Notes under the pieces: generated by a model
What the model saw: only the letters and a program-made list of their open reading frames with translations
What the model was told of the DNA's origin: nothing
The model's database searches: none
From: Bimuria novae-zelandiae CBS 107.79
Lineage: Eukaryota; Ascomycota; Dothideomycetes; Pleosporales; Didymosphaeriaceae
Length of the DNA stretch: 64,000 nt
Reading direction: 5' to 3'
NCBI GenBank assembly: GCA_010015655.1
Contig: ML976812.1
Coordinates: 1 to 64,000, forward strand
Shown: positions 34,736 to 46,404 of the stretch, one piece after another
Numbering within the stretch: the stretch's first letter is position 1
How the letters are laid out: each line of letters begins with the position of its first letter
Position numbers and translations under genes: made by a program

Positions 34736-37700
34736 CTTAGTATCTATTGGTTTAATTAAAGCCTACTAGATAGCTTATTACGGCTTAAAATTCAAGTTTA
34801 TCTTCCTTAAGTAGCTTATTATTACGTATAAAGGCTCTCGCTCTAATTAGCTTAAAGTAATTAATAAATAGCTTTACTCTCTTAACGTTAGTGTACAGAT
34901 ATTCCTATCGTATTGTCTTAGTAGGTGTATAATTAAATATATAGATAGCTAATATAATATACTCATTATTATATACCTTTACTAGACCTGCGCGTAGGCA
35001 TATAGCTCTACTTTAAATTATAATAAATTTACTTACGCGTTTAATAGTCACGCTTTAAGCTTCTATAGCACTAGCTTCAATAGTAATTTTAAGATCTTTG
35101 TAAAGCTTTAGTAGTTTAACAACTTTATTCTTTATCTTTAGGCTTATAATATTAACTTAGTTCTTAAATCACCGCTCTATCTTGACTAGTAATTACTTAC
35201 AGACCATAGTTAGAGTAGTCTTTATTTTATCTAGTATATAGCATTCTTTATGCTACTTTATTCTAATTAAAAGCGTAAAATAAGTACTAATTACTATTAT
35301 ATTAGCGCTCTCCTTACTCTAAAAGCTATATAAGATCTATACTAATACGCTTAAATAATTAAGTTACTAGTTCTTAAAGTAGCCTTTAACTAATAATCTT
35401 TATTAGCTTTTACTATATACATATTTTATAGTCCTTTTACTTTAGTGCTTAACTGTCTAAGATATATAGGCTATTAATATTCTTAGACAGGTACTTAATC
35501 GCCTCTTTGCTAGCATAGCTCTATATAATATATACTTTTTCTATAGTAAGCTATAGTAGTTTCTTTACCTTATATAAAGACTTCTTACGAGCGTGTGCTA
35601 AGGCTATAAGTAGAAAGCTAGTATTTATTCTTTCAATACCTTTAGTATCTATTAACTAGTGTTTACTTATATATTTAAGCCTATAAATAACGTTCTTTTA
35701 GCTTTTCTAATATAAGTAGTCTTAACCTAAGTTAAAATAAATACTAATTAATTAATAGCGTAATTGGCTAACGATGCTAGTAAGGAATCTTAGGGCATAT
35801 ATAATATAAGTAAGCTCTATTTACTCTATACCTCTAGGTATATTAATAAGTAAAATAATATGTTCTTATTTATATATTAATAGTTCTTAACCTCTATCCC
35901 AATTAACTTTATCTATCCTATTAGTTTACTTTTTCTAACTATATACTCTACTATTCGTTACGTGTATATTTAATTTTATGTCTAAAATTTATTTATTAAT
36001 TAAACTTAGCATAATTATTTACTCGCTTGCGTACTTAGAGTTTATAATAAGCTATAATATATAACTATTTAGCGTGTTACGCATAGATTTACAATTATTA
36101 AACTATCGCGATGCTATTAAGGCTATAAATACTACTAGTCTTATTTAGTCTTTAGCTTTTACTACGCTCGTGTTTACCTTAAGTACTATTTTTATAACTT
36201 TTATAATTATTAACTAGCTTACTATAGCTTTATTAAATTACTTTTATATTTTAGGCTTAAAAGTTTATATTTGAGGCTTGTCCTTTCTTCTAAGATACTA
36301 ATAGTTCTTAAATTAATAATTAAAACTATATATATACTTAGGCTTCTTATTTTAATCGTTCTTATCTTTATTCTCTATTCCCTATAGCTTATCGTGACTC
36401 TAGCTAATGCCTAGTGTAGTAAAGATACTAAGTAACAACGCTATTAGTCTCGTTAAACGCTAGTATATGGTGAATTAAGTAACAAGATCATCTAGGCTCT
36501 TAATAAACTATCACTGGATTTATAGTTTAAATAAATTAGCTTACTAAGTAGTTACCTACGTGTTATTAAGTCCTTTAATAATAAATAGAAAATCGCACTA
36601 TGCTCGTAGTAATGTAACTTTAGGTAGGCTTATTATCTTATGTAGACATATAATTTATAGGTACTTATTTAGCTAGATATTAATAATATTATGGGGTTAG
36701 CTCTATAATTACTAATATTTAACTAGATGCTATAGCTCCTTTTTAGCTATTAATAAGGAAACATAATTCTTAAGCCTCTTTAATTAAGTGTACGCTATAT
36801 TATTACTCTAAATTCAATATATATAGTAGTAGCTTATTATTCTACTAAATTTTTATATCTAGTTTTTTAATATTTTCCTTTCAATTATATATTTAAATAC
36901 GGCTTAATCATAGCCTCTCTCCGCCTACTAGTATTAATAAAACCTTTTAATTATTATATTTTTTAATAGAGTGCTAGCATCCTACTTTATTTTTTATAGT
37001 ACTATTTTGGTATTACGGGCTCTATCTCCTTAAGCTATTTAAATACTATCTTATTAAAATCTAAATTAACTAACGTGGTTCACGACCGAGCGGGCCAACC
37101 CCACCAAGCGGGCCACTTTTTAAAAGTTAGTCTATTGCGAAGCGCCTCCTACAACACCACTATAATTTACTATAATTCGCAGAACATAGAAATACTATTC
37201 AGACTTATCGCTATTAGATGCATCTACAATTTCTACTGCGCAGGTGCGAGCGTTGTGGCCAGCTTCGCCGTAACGTCCGCAGCGCCTCTGCCCACGCACC
37301 CTCTTTGCAGACTCTTCACCCTCCTTTTGCCCACTACTATCCTTTTTAGCTATTAAATTAACTACCTCTTTAACTATAAGTGTCTTAGCTGCCTAAATAT
37401 ACTTCCTCTTTTAACTTTTTACCTTTATTACTATCTCTACTACCTTATAAAGCCCTACTATTTCCTATTATATTAACACTATTTCGTGCCCTATTAATAT
37501 AACACTTTTATTAAGCTGCTTAACAGCTCTAAGAAGCAGAAAAACTAGTAAATCTTTATACTTTTATACACGCTTATAAACTAGCGTTAACTAAGCCTCT
37601 ATCTCGCGGAGGTTACTTAGTGTTTTTAATTCCTATAGGGTATCCTCTGCGTTAGGTGGAGTTGGCGTATAAAGAACTATATTAAGTCTTAATAATACTG

Positions 37701-39190
37701 CCTTTAGGTCGTGTAGGACTAATCTAGCGCCTCTAAAGCCTGCGCAGATATTCGCCTTTATTATTACTTTTTTAAAAGCTACTTTAAAGGCTAGTAGAAA
37801 GGTCTCCTTCTTAATCTACTTAGTGCCGTACCGTGCTAAGCTACTAATCTTATTACTGTACGCTTGCTTTAAAGGCGCAAAACAACCTATATTAAGTGGC
37901 TATAAGAGGTGTAATAAGTGTAGAGGTATATAGAGAATAATAATCTTCTGTTCCTTACAGTATTTATGGAATTCGTGTAAGCAGTAGCTCTTATAGCTAT
38001 CTATAATTAGTAGCTAGTATGCACCTAAACTACGCGCCTTAGTATAGGTATTAAAGTGCCTTAGCTAGGCAAGGCTAAGCTTGTTTAACGTCTAGCTATT
38101 AGGACTAACTTTAATAACCTAGTCTCGGGGTAGATTGTAGAACCAGGACGTGATTAGAACCTTACTAAGGAAGATAAAAAAAGGTAGTAGAGCCTAGCCT
38201 TTAGCGCTAACACCCTAGATATTAATAACTTACCTATAATTACTAAGTTAAATCTTCTTTAGGTTGCTTTGCTTCTTAGAGCCTGTAAAGACTATCTAAC
38301 CTTGTATTACCCCTATTATAAAGCCTATCTTGTCGAAGTTGTACGTGTCGTTATCAGCGATACCGTACTTAGCCTTAGTATTAGTAACTAGCTCGAACTA
38401 GGGCGTTATAATACGTAGATCTTTATTTAGGGCTTACTAATAATTATATAAATAGCTTCTTTAAAGCTTAATTTCTAGCGTACGCGTCTTAAGCCTGTCT
38501 ACCTAGTACTTATTAATAAGCTATCTACCGCGCTTAGCAAGTAGATTATTAGCTATATTTTAGACTATATCCCTTATTACACCTATTCCTCGTTAGTTAA
38601 GTTTAAGTATATGTCAGACTAGAGCCTCCTCCTCTAGCTTAATTAGCTTCTTTAAGTTAGGCTCGCAATCGCGTCGAGAGAGGGCTCCTTAGCGTCGTTG
38701 TTATACTATTATTTAAGGCACGCTAAAGGCTATAATAACGCGTCTTTTACTCTTATTATAATCTTTAATTATAGCTTAGATAGTAAGCTATAGTGCGCTT
38801 TTAGTATAAGGTTATTGCGCGTTATGTTGTGATAGCATTATGGTATAAGCTAGAGGTGGGCTGCATTTAGCAAAGTTGGCCCGCTTGGTGGGGTTGGCCC
38901 GCTCAGTGGTGAACCACGTTATAAACTAGAGGTAATTTTAATTCGCACAATCTTTATAGAGGAAAATTAATTTTTTCTAGTTTACTAGCTTCTTAAGTAT
39001 AACTATTATTATTATAACTAGTATATCTAGCTTAGCTATAAGCAGTTTACTTTATTAGCTCTTAAAAGGGCTCTTTAGTATAAAGCGCGTGCTTAAGGCT
39101 TAGTAAAGTAGCTTAATTAGTAATATAACTTTATTAGTAGCTTACTAATAGCTTCTTAGTAGCGATAGTGATTAAAGTTAATAGCTAGGT
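34736..39190 (-). mobile_element. Ty1/copia relic (gag/protease/pre-integrase), split by a Fot1 element
   Basis: Minus-strand frames in 34740-36300 read LDIKLNIHVTNSRVYS and, further down, IELTYIIYALRFLTSIV. These are copia retropepsin and pre-integrase blocks, and nearly the same as the fragment at 44380-45270. The block from 36300 to 39190, without the Fot1 insertion at 37073-38919, is equally AT-rich and should hold the upstream part. The frame stops within the pre-integrase/integrase area at the border with the broken dehydrogenase gene, so the element is truncated there. Stops and Asp-to-Asn-type changes throughout. Confidence 0.6.
37073..38919 (-). mobile_element. Fot1/pogo-type DNA transposon, 1847 bp, second family
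   Basis: Inverted ends of nearly 50 bp begin ACGTGGTTCAC and contain GAGCGGGCCAACCCCACCAA at both sides, flanked by TA (37071-37072 and 38920-38921). The minus strand near 38260-38400 reads KYGIADNDTYNFDKIGFIIG then FTGSKKQSNLKK, the Fot1 DDE_1 transposase block. Its ends differ from those of the element at 28839, so it is a different subfamily of the same group. Interior is stop-filled; ends are GC-rich and preserved. Confidence 0.88.
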
Positions 39191-40150
39191 GCTACTTAGT
39201 TACTATAGTGTGCCGTGGTGGCAAGCCTGGATTCAGTTTTTCTTTCGTCTTTGCCAGCAACATCTGACATATATAGCGCCAGTCCTCAACGACTGACGGA
39301 GGGGAGGGGATACACGAGACTACTCCTGCATTATTGTTACCTATCTTTACGAACTCGAGAAAACAATAGAGACTGATTGTCCACCACATCTTGTTCCTGT
39401 GATGAAGCTACAGAGTCACGTATTAGTAGAGTACTCAGCACATGGCTGAGTGCTCTACTTGGTGTGTGTGTGTATGTATGTGTGTGTGTGTGTGTATGTA
39501 TGTGTGTGTGTATGTGTGTGTGTGTGTGTTACGCCTTCCCATCCATCATACTGCGTGCGCATCTGGTCAACAACGAGCTCAGTTCCTATCCTATAAAGCA
39601 AATGCTGCATAAACATGCACGTTTCAATAGTAGTTAAAGTTAATAGCAAGGCTTATAACTGTAAGCGGGCAGGCATTTAAGGATAATAAGCTGTATTACT
39701 ATCTGCAGAAAAGAGTGTGTGTAGTGAGGAGTTTCTTAAGTGGAGAGAGCGCGGGGGAGAGTCTGTTAGGTCAATAGTCCGTGCACCTCAGTAGTACGTT
39801 CCATGTATACTACCTCTGACGTCAGTCACGTGGCTACAACATACCCCCATGTGACCAAACAACCCATTTTTTCATAGAACCTTCACCACTCGCTGTACGC
39901 GCGAGTGCATCATCCAAACCTCAGGTCGATGAAGTTTTCAACATCACAACATGTGCAACATCATCGGCACATGAGAATCACATCATGTGTCTACCAATTC
40001 ACGTTAACATGCCTACATGACCACGCCCGCAACCCACGCAGTCCCTACATACCAAAACCAACTTCCCACGCTCGCACTTACACGCTAAACCGCACGCAAG
40101 CCAACCAAATACAATAACGTCCCCACAGGAAGAAAAGATAAAAACGACGT
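39191..40150. other. Intergenic with TG microsatellite; no gene supported
   Basis: Balanced-composition DNA between the copia relic and the first Cys/His-rich gene. A minus-strand frame at 39192-39389 and others across the microsatellite are not convincing. Confidence 0.4.
39462..39529. repeat. TG microsatellite with TATG interruptions
   Basis: About 68 nt of alternating TG with a few TATG steps. The apparent VCVCVC and THTHTH peptides in this stretch are artefacts of this repeat. Confidence 0.95.
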
Positions 40151-40693
40151 ATGTGCTACCACAACTACACCCAACACACGGGCTGCGGCCACTACGGCGA
40201 AGTCGCCTCCACGCGGTACACGCTCTGCGCCGGCGCGTACAGTGCCCTTCTCTCCCTTCGCGGACCCTCCTCCCCACCCATCGCACCCCCTCGCGACCCC
40301 TTTATTCCCCACACCCCAGCTCGCTCCAACACCACGCGCTCGCGCCGTCTCCTCACCCTCGGGCGTACCCGCTCGAATGCCTCCACTTCGATCTGCTCAA
40401 CACCCCACCCCGCAACCTCCCAGTCTCAGTCCCAGGTGGCCGGGGAGACGGCGTTTCCAGACCACGAGGTCCTCCCCGTGGCACGCGCGTGTGCGGATCT
40501 GAGGGTTCGCACGCTCGTGAGCAGTAACGCTGGACAAGTATGTGCGGAGTGCGAGAAGTGGATTGGTGCAATGCGGAATATGATTGCTGGGTATGATAAG
40601 GGAAGAGGGGTGCGGGGGAGTGTAGCTTTTAAGGAGTTTTTAGAGGGGAGGGAGGAGTGTGGGAGGAATGCTGCGGAGTTGGGGTTTGTATAG
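40151..40693 (+). CDS. Small Cys/His-rich fungal protein, unknown
   Basis: 180-residue single-exon frame. The start MCYHNYTQHTGCGHYGEVAS has the C-x9-10-CGH arrangement of small fungal proteins of unknown function that begin with a putative metal site; a further Cys follows at YTLC. The middle is low-complexity Pro/Ser/Arg (about residues 35-90). The C-terminal third has CAECEKW, a second CxxC, and an amphipathic helix-like tail. The four N-terminal and two C-terminal ligands suggest zinc binding, but this is inference. No signal peptide or membrane segment. A related truncated gene lies 520 bp downstream on the same strand. Confidence 0.65.
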   Translation: MCYHNYTQHTGCGHYGEVASTRYTLCAGAYSALLSLRGPSSPPIAPPRDPFIPHTPARSNTTRSRRLLTLGRTRSNASTSICSTPHPATSQSQSQVAGETAFPDHEVLPVARACADLRVRTLVSSNAGQVCAECEKWIGAMRNMIAGYDKGRGVRGSVAFKEFLEGREECGRNAAELGFV

Positions 40694-41213
40694 GTAGGTT
40701 AGGGTTTGGAGGGTTGGTTGGAGGAGTTGGAGAGTGAGGTGAGATCGGATGAGCGCGGAGGTTATAGCGTGCAACGGTGTACGTGGACGCGCGTGTGCAT
40801 TGGGATAAGCAAACGAGAACTATTTGACGCGGTGGTCAGCGAAGGTGCTGGAAGGCGGTGTTGGCTTATCTGTGAAGGTCAAGGTGACGCCCGGGCTCTG
40901 CTGTGACGCCATGCAAGCTGGAGAGGCATAGACAGCACTGAATTCGCAGCGACCCTGCGCCTGCATTACTTCACACTTCGGCTGAACTGTAAACGTGGCA
41001 CCCCGCTATCCACGACCCATAATTCGGCACACTCCTGACACCCTTGATCCACGCAGACCCACATCAGTTCAACGCCTCAATTCACTGGATTAACTGCCAA
41101 CCAACAGCGCTGTTGAAGATATCCGCTTCACGCCGAAGAACACTCCACCCATTAACTAGAAACAAATTCAATGAATTGAACAGCTACCGACAAGTCACAA
41201 ACACCCCTGTCCC
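40694..41213. other. Short intergenic gap
   Basis: No supported gene. It separates two small Cys/His-rich frames. Confidence 0.4.
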
Positions 41214-41465
41214 ATGCGCGTAAAGCGACACATCAAGTTTCGAAGATGCGGACACACGCGCTTCCTGGGTTGGGACTACTGCGGAAACATCCACATGGAA
41301 ACATTCGCACGGCCATGTCCGAACCACGAGCTCAGGTTCCGCGATGACCAGTCAAACAATTGTTTCGACTGTATGCACGAGCGAGCACCACCGCGGCAGG
41401 CAGCGCTTGCAACAGTAGGTAATACGAACTGTTCGACCCTACTACGGTTACGTTACGGTTGCTAG
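41214..41465 (+). pseudogene. Second Cys/His-rich fungal protein, cut at a repeat border
   Basis: The 83-codon frame reads MRVKRHIKFRRCGHTRFLGW, then YCGN, ARPCPNH and NNCFDCMHE, so it carries one CGH motif and further Cys pairs in the style of the upstream gene. From about 41440 on, the sequence becomes AT-rich and stop-filled, and the last residues (TLLRLRYGC) are probably repeat-derived. A donor-like ACAGTAGGT near 41414 could be an intron start instead of a break. Likely a 3'-truncated copy or paralogue. Confidence 0.5.
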
Positions 41466-42722
41466 TTATTACGGTACGTACGCTACGGCTAGGGAATTGG
41501 TATAGTATTATAGAATTACTATATAGCCTGTAGTATATATAAATTTCCTAATTAGAAAGGAGGCTACTGTTAAGATTATTCCTTAAGGACTTCAAAAATT
41601 CTAAAATATTATTATTACTATTCACGGCGTTAGCGTCTCTCTTCTTAGTATTTAAATAGAAGGTTAATTTTATAAGGTAGCTAGCTATAGCGCTTTTCCT
41701 TAACTAGTTCCTATATAGCTAGCAGGCCTTAATAGTTTTTTGGACTAATAAATTATAGACTAAGGGCTATTTGGTTAGGTATTTATAAGTAAGTTATACT
41801 AATTTAAAAAAAAATAACGCTACTAGCTAGGTAACCCTACCGTGTGATATTTAAAAAAAAATCTAGTACTAGGATAATAATATACCGTGAGACTAGGCTT
41901 TTACTATTCATAATAATAGCCAAAATACTAATAGGCACAGAGTAAAGTAACTAATATACTTTATTAAGTTTATTGTAAAGCGTATAATAGGCGCGCACTA
42001 GCTACTTATACTTAATAATTATAAAAGTCATAACTTACTTAGATTCTAGTAGCTTTATAAAAAGAGTAATATCTCTACATTTTATATATTACTGCATTTA
42101 TCGCACCATTTATAGCTTCTTAATTAATAGCCTAATACGCGACTATATTAATTATATAATATAATTACACTTATTACTAGCATTTTACACATCGTATAAG
42201 TTATTGATGATAAAAGGAAATATCTACGTAAGCTTTTAACACGCTAGTCTAGTCCTATATAATCTAGGGATAGTAATATTAAAGCTTAATATTTAGATTT
42301 ATACGCTAACGCCGCCTTTACTAAAGGTAATTTTATTATAAGCTAAAATACGAAGTAACGCGCGCAAGATAGATGCTTAATTTATATTAATTTATAATAA
42401 AATTCTAAGCGTATAAAAGCTTATTACCCACGTTTATTGGGAGATTATTACTTAAGAGGAGGCTAAGTAATAGCTAAAGAGTAAAACGCGTTAAGGTGCA
42501 GCATAATTAGGTATGAGCTAGTGGGCTTTAATATCCTATAGTTATTATAATAAAACTCATTATAATATGCGAATATATAAGTAGGATACTGTAAATACTA
42601 CTTAACTTAGTATAGTAATTATATACTATTATTTTATTATATTATTAAGACAGGTTACTATAAAGTCATAAAGATTAGGGGAATGTGGCACTTACTTGTC
42701 TCTAGTACTTACTTATTAGATA
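41466..42722. mobile_element. RIP-mutated AT-rich block, unclassified
   Basis: TpA-rich, stop-filled DNA with no recognisable transposon domain on either strand. Composition matches the other decayed elements. Confidence 0.4.
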
Positions 42723-43740
42723 ACGTATCCGGCAAGCGAGTAGTTAGTGTAAGCGAATGGTTACACTACTTACCTTTTCTTACCTTTATAATAATCTAAC
42801 TTAATAACACAAAATCTTTAATATATACAATTATTAATTTAAATTAAGTATTATTTATAGTACGCGTTATACAGGGTCGCGTGTTATATTAAGTTTCTCT
42901 ATAGTAGCTAAAGCGCGTTAAAGCCTACTAACTAGTACCTAATTACGCTCTACTTTAACATATTTTATTCTTTAGCGACTATTTAATGTTCTTTTAAGTA
43001 CTAATCTATTTTACTTTTACCTTTATTAGGGTGTCTTACTCTTATATCTACTTTCTTTATTACTTTTTATATATTATAACCATTTTATTTACTTATTTAA
43101 GCTTAATAATAAAATCGCGCATAAACGTACTTTTATAACATAGTATTTTAGCGCCCTTCTTAAGCTAATTAAGCGCTATAATAATAAAAGTAAGTAATAA
43201 GCTCTTACACCTTTAAATCCTATTACGTATTAAAGTTAATCAAGCTTTTGGCTTACGCGCGTTACTTAGTATTTAGCTTTTAAAAATTAACCTTTTATAT
43301 AAGTAACGTTAGTATACGAAGCTTTATATTAAGCTTTAATATTATTACTTCTAAGTTATATAGAACTAGGCTAGCGTCTTAAAAGCTTACGTAGATATAC
43401 TCTTCTAAAATTATTTACTTATAGGCTACAAAAAGGATATTAAGAACACTAACTTTATAATATAGCTAAAATATTTATATATTTAGCTCTTAATTTAGAG
43501 GCTATACTAGCGCTTTAATAGCAAGAAGTAACTAATATTAGATAGTTATAAAAGGTATAATAAATAGAGTAATATATAAAGAGTGGAGATATTATTTTCC
43601 TTATAAGTTAACTAATATTTAAGTACGTTATAGCTTTTATAATTATTAGGTATAAGAATCTAGCGCGCCCCTGCCTTACGCTTTATTATTTACTTAATAA
43701 AGTGCCTTAGTGTTATAGAGGCTAAGGCCGAGTATGTATC
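42723..43740 (-). mobile_element. Truncated Fot1/pogo-like element
   Basis: Begins after TA with ACGTATCCGGCAAGCGAG, similar to the ends of the element at 28839. The region 43280-43700 aligns by eye with 29390-29790 of that element (minus-strand transposase relic). No right inverted repeat was found, so it is cut before about 43740, close to the telomere-like repeats. Confidence 0.5.
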
Positions 43741-43889
43741 TATTAATTAACGAGAATCAACGTATAGAGTGTATCTAGTGTTTATGGATAAGGTGTGATA
43801 TATATGCCGAGACACTCGTGTCGAGAGTAGTTATTAGCGCAAATAGGTAGCCCTAGACTGGTAAATAGGTTAAGGATTACTAAGCTCGG

Positions 43890-44350
43890 ATTAGGGTTAG
43901 GTTGGAGTCGTATAGACATTAGGTTAGGGTTAAGTTAGGGTCGCATAGATATTAGGTTAGGGTTTAGTTAGGGTATTAAAGCATTAGGTTAGGGTTAGAT
44001 TAAAATTATACTAACTATATTAGGTTAGGTATAATGTTTAATATATAGAGGATTGCTTAGGGTAGTTAATAATTTAATTATAATAGCTATTTATTATAGT
44101 AATAAGTCCTAATAACGCTTAAGCCTCTAATACTTTTATAAAGGGAGTTATACTTCCTCGTCCTATATTAATACTAAAATATTAGGTTAGGATTAAGTTA
44201 AAGTTAAGTTAGGGTTAGGTTAAGATTAGGTTCTTATATAATATAGCCTAACCTTAACCTAACCCACACTAGTGCTAAAAAAGTTAGGTTAGGATTAGGT
44301 TAGGGTTGGGTTCCTATGTAATATAACCTAATCCTAACCTAACCCTGACC
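43890..44350. repeat. Degenerate interstitial telomere-like repeats, partly palindromic
   Basis: Runs of TTAGGG/TTAGG variants occur at 43890-44035, then in two successive inverted units. The first is TTAGGTTAGG-type at 44181-44232 then CCTAACC-type at 44248-44266. The second is TTAGGTTAGG-type at 44283-44311 then CCTAACC-type at 44326-44350. Each unit reads G-rich then C-rich with a short AT loop (TTATATAATATA, CTATGTAATATA). TTAGGG is the usual ascomycete telomere unit. Confidence 0.75.
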
Positions 44351-44379
44351 CATTTACCAGCCTATACTAATGCTTAATA

Positions 44380-45270
44380 CGCTAAATAGTTATATATTAT
44401 AGCTTATAAGAAGCTTAGGCTACGCGAGTAAGTAGATAGTTAAGCTAAGCCTAATTAACTAATAAATTCTTAACCTAGGATTGGATATACACGTTACTAA
44501 TAGTAGAGTATATAGATAGAAGAAGCGAGCTAATACGATAAGTAAAATAATTAAGGCCAGAGATTAAGAGCCATTAATATATAAGTAAGAAGACGCTATT
44601 TTACTTATTAATACAATTAAAGGTATTAAGTAAATAGAGCTTACCTATATTATATACGTCTTAGAGTTCCTTGCTAACGTTTATTAGCCTATTACGCTAT
44701 TAATTAATTAGTATTTATTTTAATTTAGGCCGAAACTGCCTATATTAAAAGAGCTAGAAGAACGTTACTTATAAGCTTAGCTATATAAATACATATTAGT
44801 TAGTAGATACTAAAGGTATAGAGAGACTAAATTCTAGCTTTTTACTTACAGCCTTAGCACACGCGCGAAAGAAGCCTTTATACAAGCTAAAGAAGCCACT
44901 ATAGCTTACTATAGAGAGAGCATATATTATATAGGGCCACGCTAGTAGAGAGGTAATTAAGCACTTGCCTAAGAATATTAATAGTCTATATATTTTAGAT
45001 AGTTAAGCACTAAAATAGAAGCACTATAAGACGTATATATAGTTAAAGCTAATACAGATTATTAGTTAAAAGCTACTTTAAAAACTAATAACTTAACTAT
45101 TTAAGTGTATTAGTATGGATCTTATATAACTTTTAAAGTAGAAAAAGTGCTATTATAATAGTAAGTAGTACTTATTTTATACTTTTAATTAGTACAAGAA
45201 GTAGCATAAAGGATACTATATACTAGGTAAAATAAAAGCTACTCTAACTAAAGTCTTTAAGTAATTACTA
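44380..45270 (+). mobile_element. Ty1/copia protease/pre-integrase fragment, RIP-degraded
   Basis: Plus-strand frame reads LDIHVTNSRVYR-KKRAN, then IELTYIIYVLEFLANV, and later a long helical region. This is the same family as the minus-strand relic at 34736-39190. Stops at former CAG/TGG. It ends at the LTR beginning 45273. Confidence 0.6.
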
Positions 45271-45272
45271 GT

Positions 45273-45658
45273 TGTTAAGTCCCTAAAGGATAGCTGGTCC
45301 CTATAGGGCTAAGGTTGGTTCTCGGACAGGAGTACTAGTAAGGTAAGAAAGGGGTTATTAATGGCTTGCGCGTATTAATAGGGTGTTAGTATTAAAAGTA
45401 ATATGTAGTTATAAATAAATTAATAATGCCTAAGCATAATCAAAAAAATAGATTAATAAATAAGGTTAAATATAAAAATAGAAGGTCCATTTTCGACGTT
45501 TTTATATATAAGTCCTGGACTGCTCGCTGAAGAGCAGTCACAAGACTTCGTAAGCGCTAACAACGCGGTAAGTGAAGACAAGGGTGTCTCTACGTGTACG
45601 CTCTATAACTAAGTACAAAATAGTTTATTATCCCTATGTTAGATAGTAGATCTTAATA
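45273..45658 (+). mobile_element. LTR of the TGTTAAGTCCC family
   Basis: About 386 bp, clearly related to 28396-28794 (TGTTAAGTCCC start, TATATATAAGTCC, CTTCGTAAGCGCTAACAA, AAGTACAAAATAGTTT). Its end has become GATCTTAATA where the other has GATCCTAGCA. Flanks CTAGT and TTACC do not match, so the insertion site is not intact. Confidence 0.75.
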
Positions 45659-46156
45659 TTACCTCCCTCCTTTTTTTGATTTATCCTTAAATCACGTGTT
45701 CTAGCATTACTTATATAAGCTATTAATCCCGCCTACTTATCCGTTAGTTAGTATTATGCCTACAGACTCCACTATTCGCAAACATCGCCTATATTAGGAA
45801 ATCCTTAGTGCTGACGCTATTGTAGAAAGCCCTTATGCTAATTATTATCTTAAAACCACGTTTATTATATTATTATACAAGATACTAGTCTAAAGTATAC
45901 TAAGTATGTTTATAGAGGTTATTTATGCGTAAATATAAGTTAGGCTTCTTTGGACAAAACTAGAGAGGAGTATAAAAAAAAGATAAAAGCCAAAAAAAGT
46001 TAGCTGTAATAGTTACGCGAATATTACGTAATAAATTTTTTTTACTTAAGCTAAAGAGCGTGCTTGCAAGAAGACATTATACTTTATTATATAAATAGCT
46101 ATAAAAGGAGAGGACATAAACGCTAAGATAATAAGTTATTTAGGGACTAATGCTAT
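45659..46156. mobile_element. AT-rich block, unclassified
   Basis: TpA-rich DNA with no clear domain between an LTR and the chromovirus. It also carries the GCTAT target site (46152-46156). Confidence 0.4.
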
Positions 46157-46404
46157 TGTGACGGCCTAGCATGCCGGCAGGACACATGACCTCGCGTGAG
46201 AGGCGCGACTGCCTCACGCCTAGGCGCAGCTGCCCACGCACCTAGTGTAGCTATCTTGGATAGATAGATGTTCCGTGCCGAGCGGCAGCGCATAAAAGCG
46301 CCGCAGGCCTGTGTACCTACAGTCTCCTCATCTTAGTGTAGCTAAAATAGAGCTAACCTACCTTATCTACTCTCTTAATGCAGGAGCCTGTGCCCGTCCT
46401 TATA
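46157..46404 (+). repeat. Left LTR of the chromovirus, 248 bp
   Basis: Begins TGTGACGGCCTAGCATG, ends CCTTATA (CCTCACA in the right copy). It contains CATAAAAGCG, a TATA-like word, near 46288. Confidence 0.9.

Noticed and set aside
37075..37356. 93-codon frame at the left end of the second Fot1 element
   Set aside because: It runs through the terminal inverted repeat and carries no domain; the transposase is on the other strand.
34717..39200. A second hAT element with ends CAGTAACTA / TAGTAACTA
   Set aside because: The ends match over only about eight bases, the supposed target duplication is imperfect, and the interior reads as copia.
39377..39649. Frames encoding VCVCVC or THTHTH repeats
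   Set aside because: Products of the TG microsatellite, not proteins.
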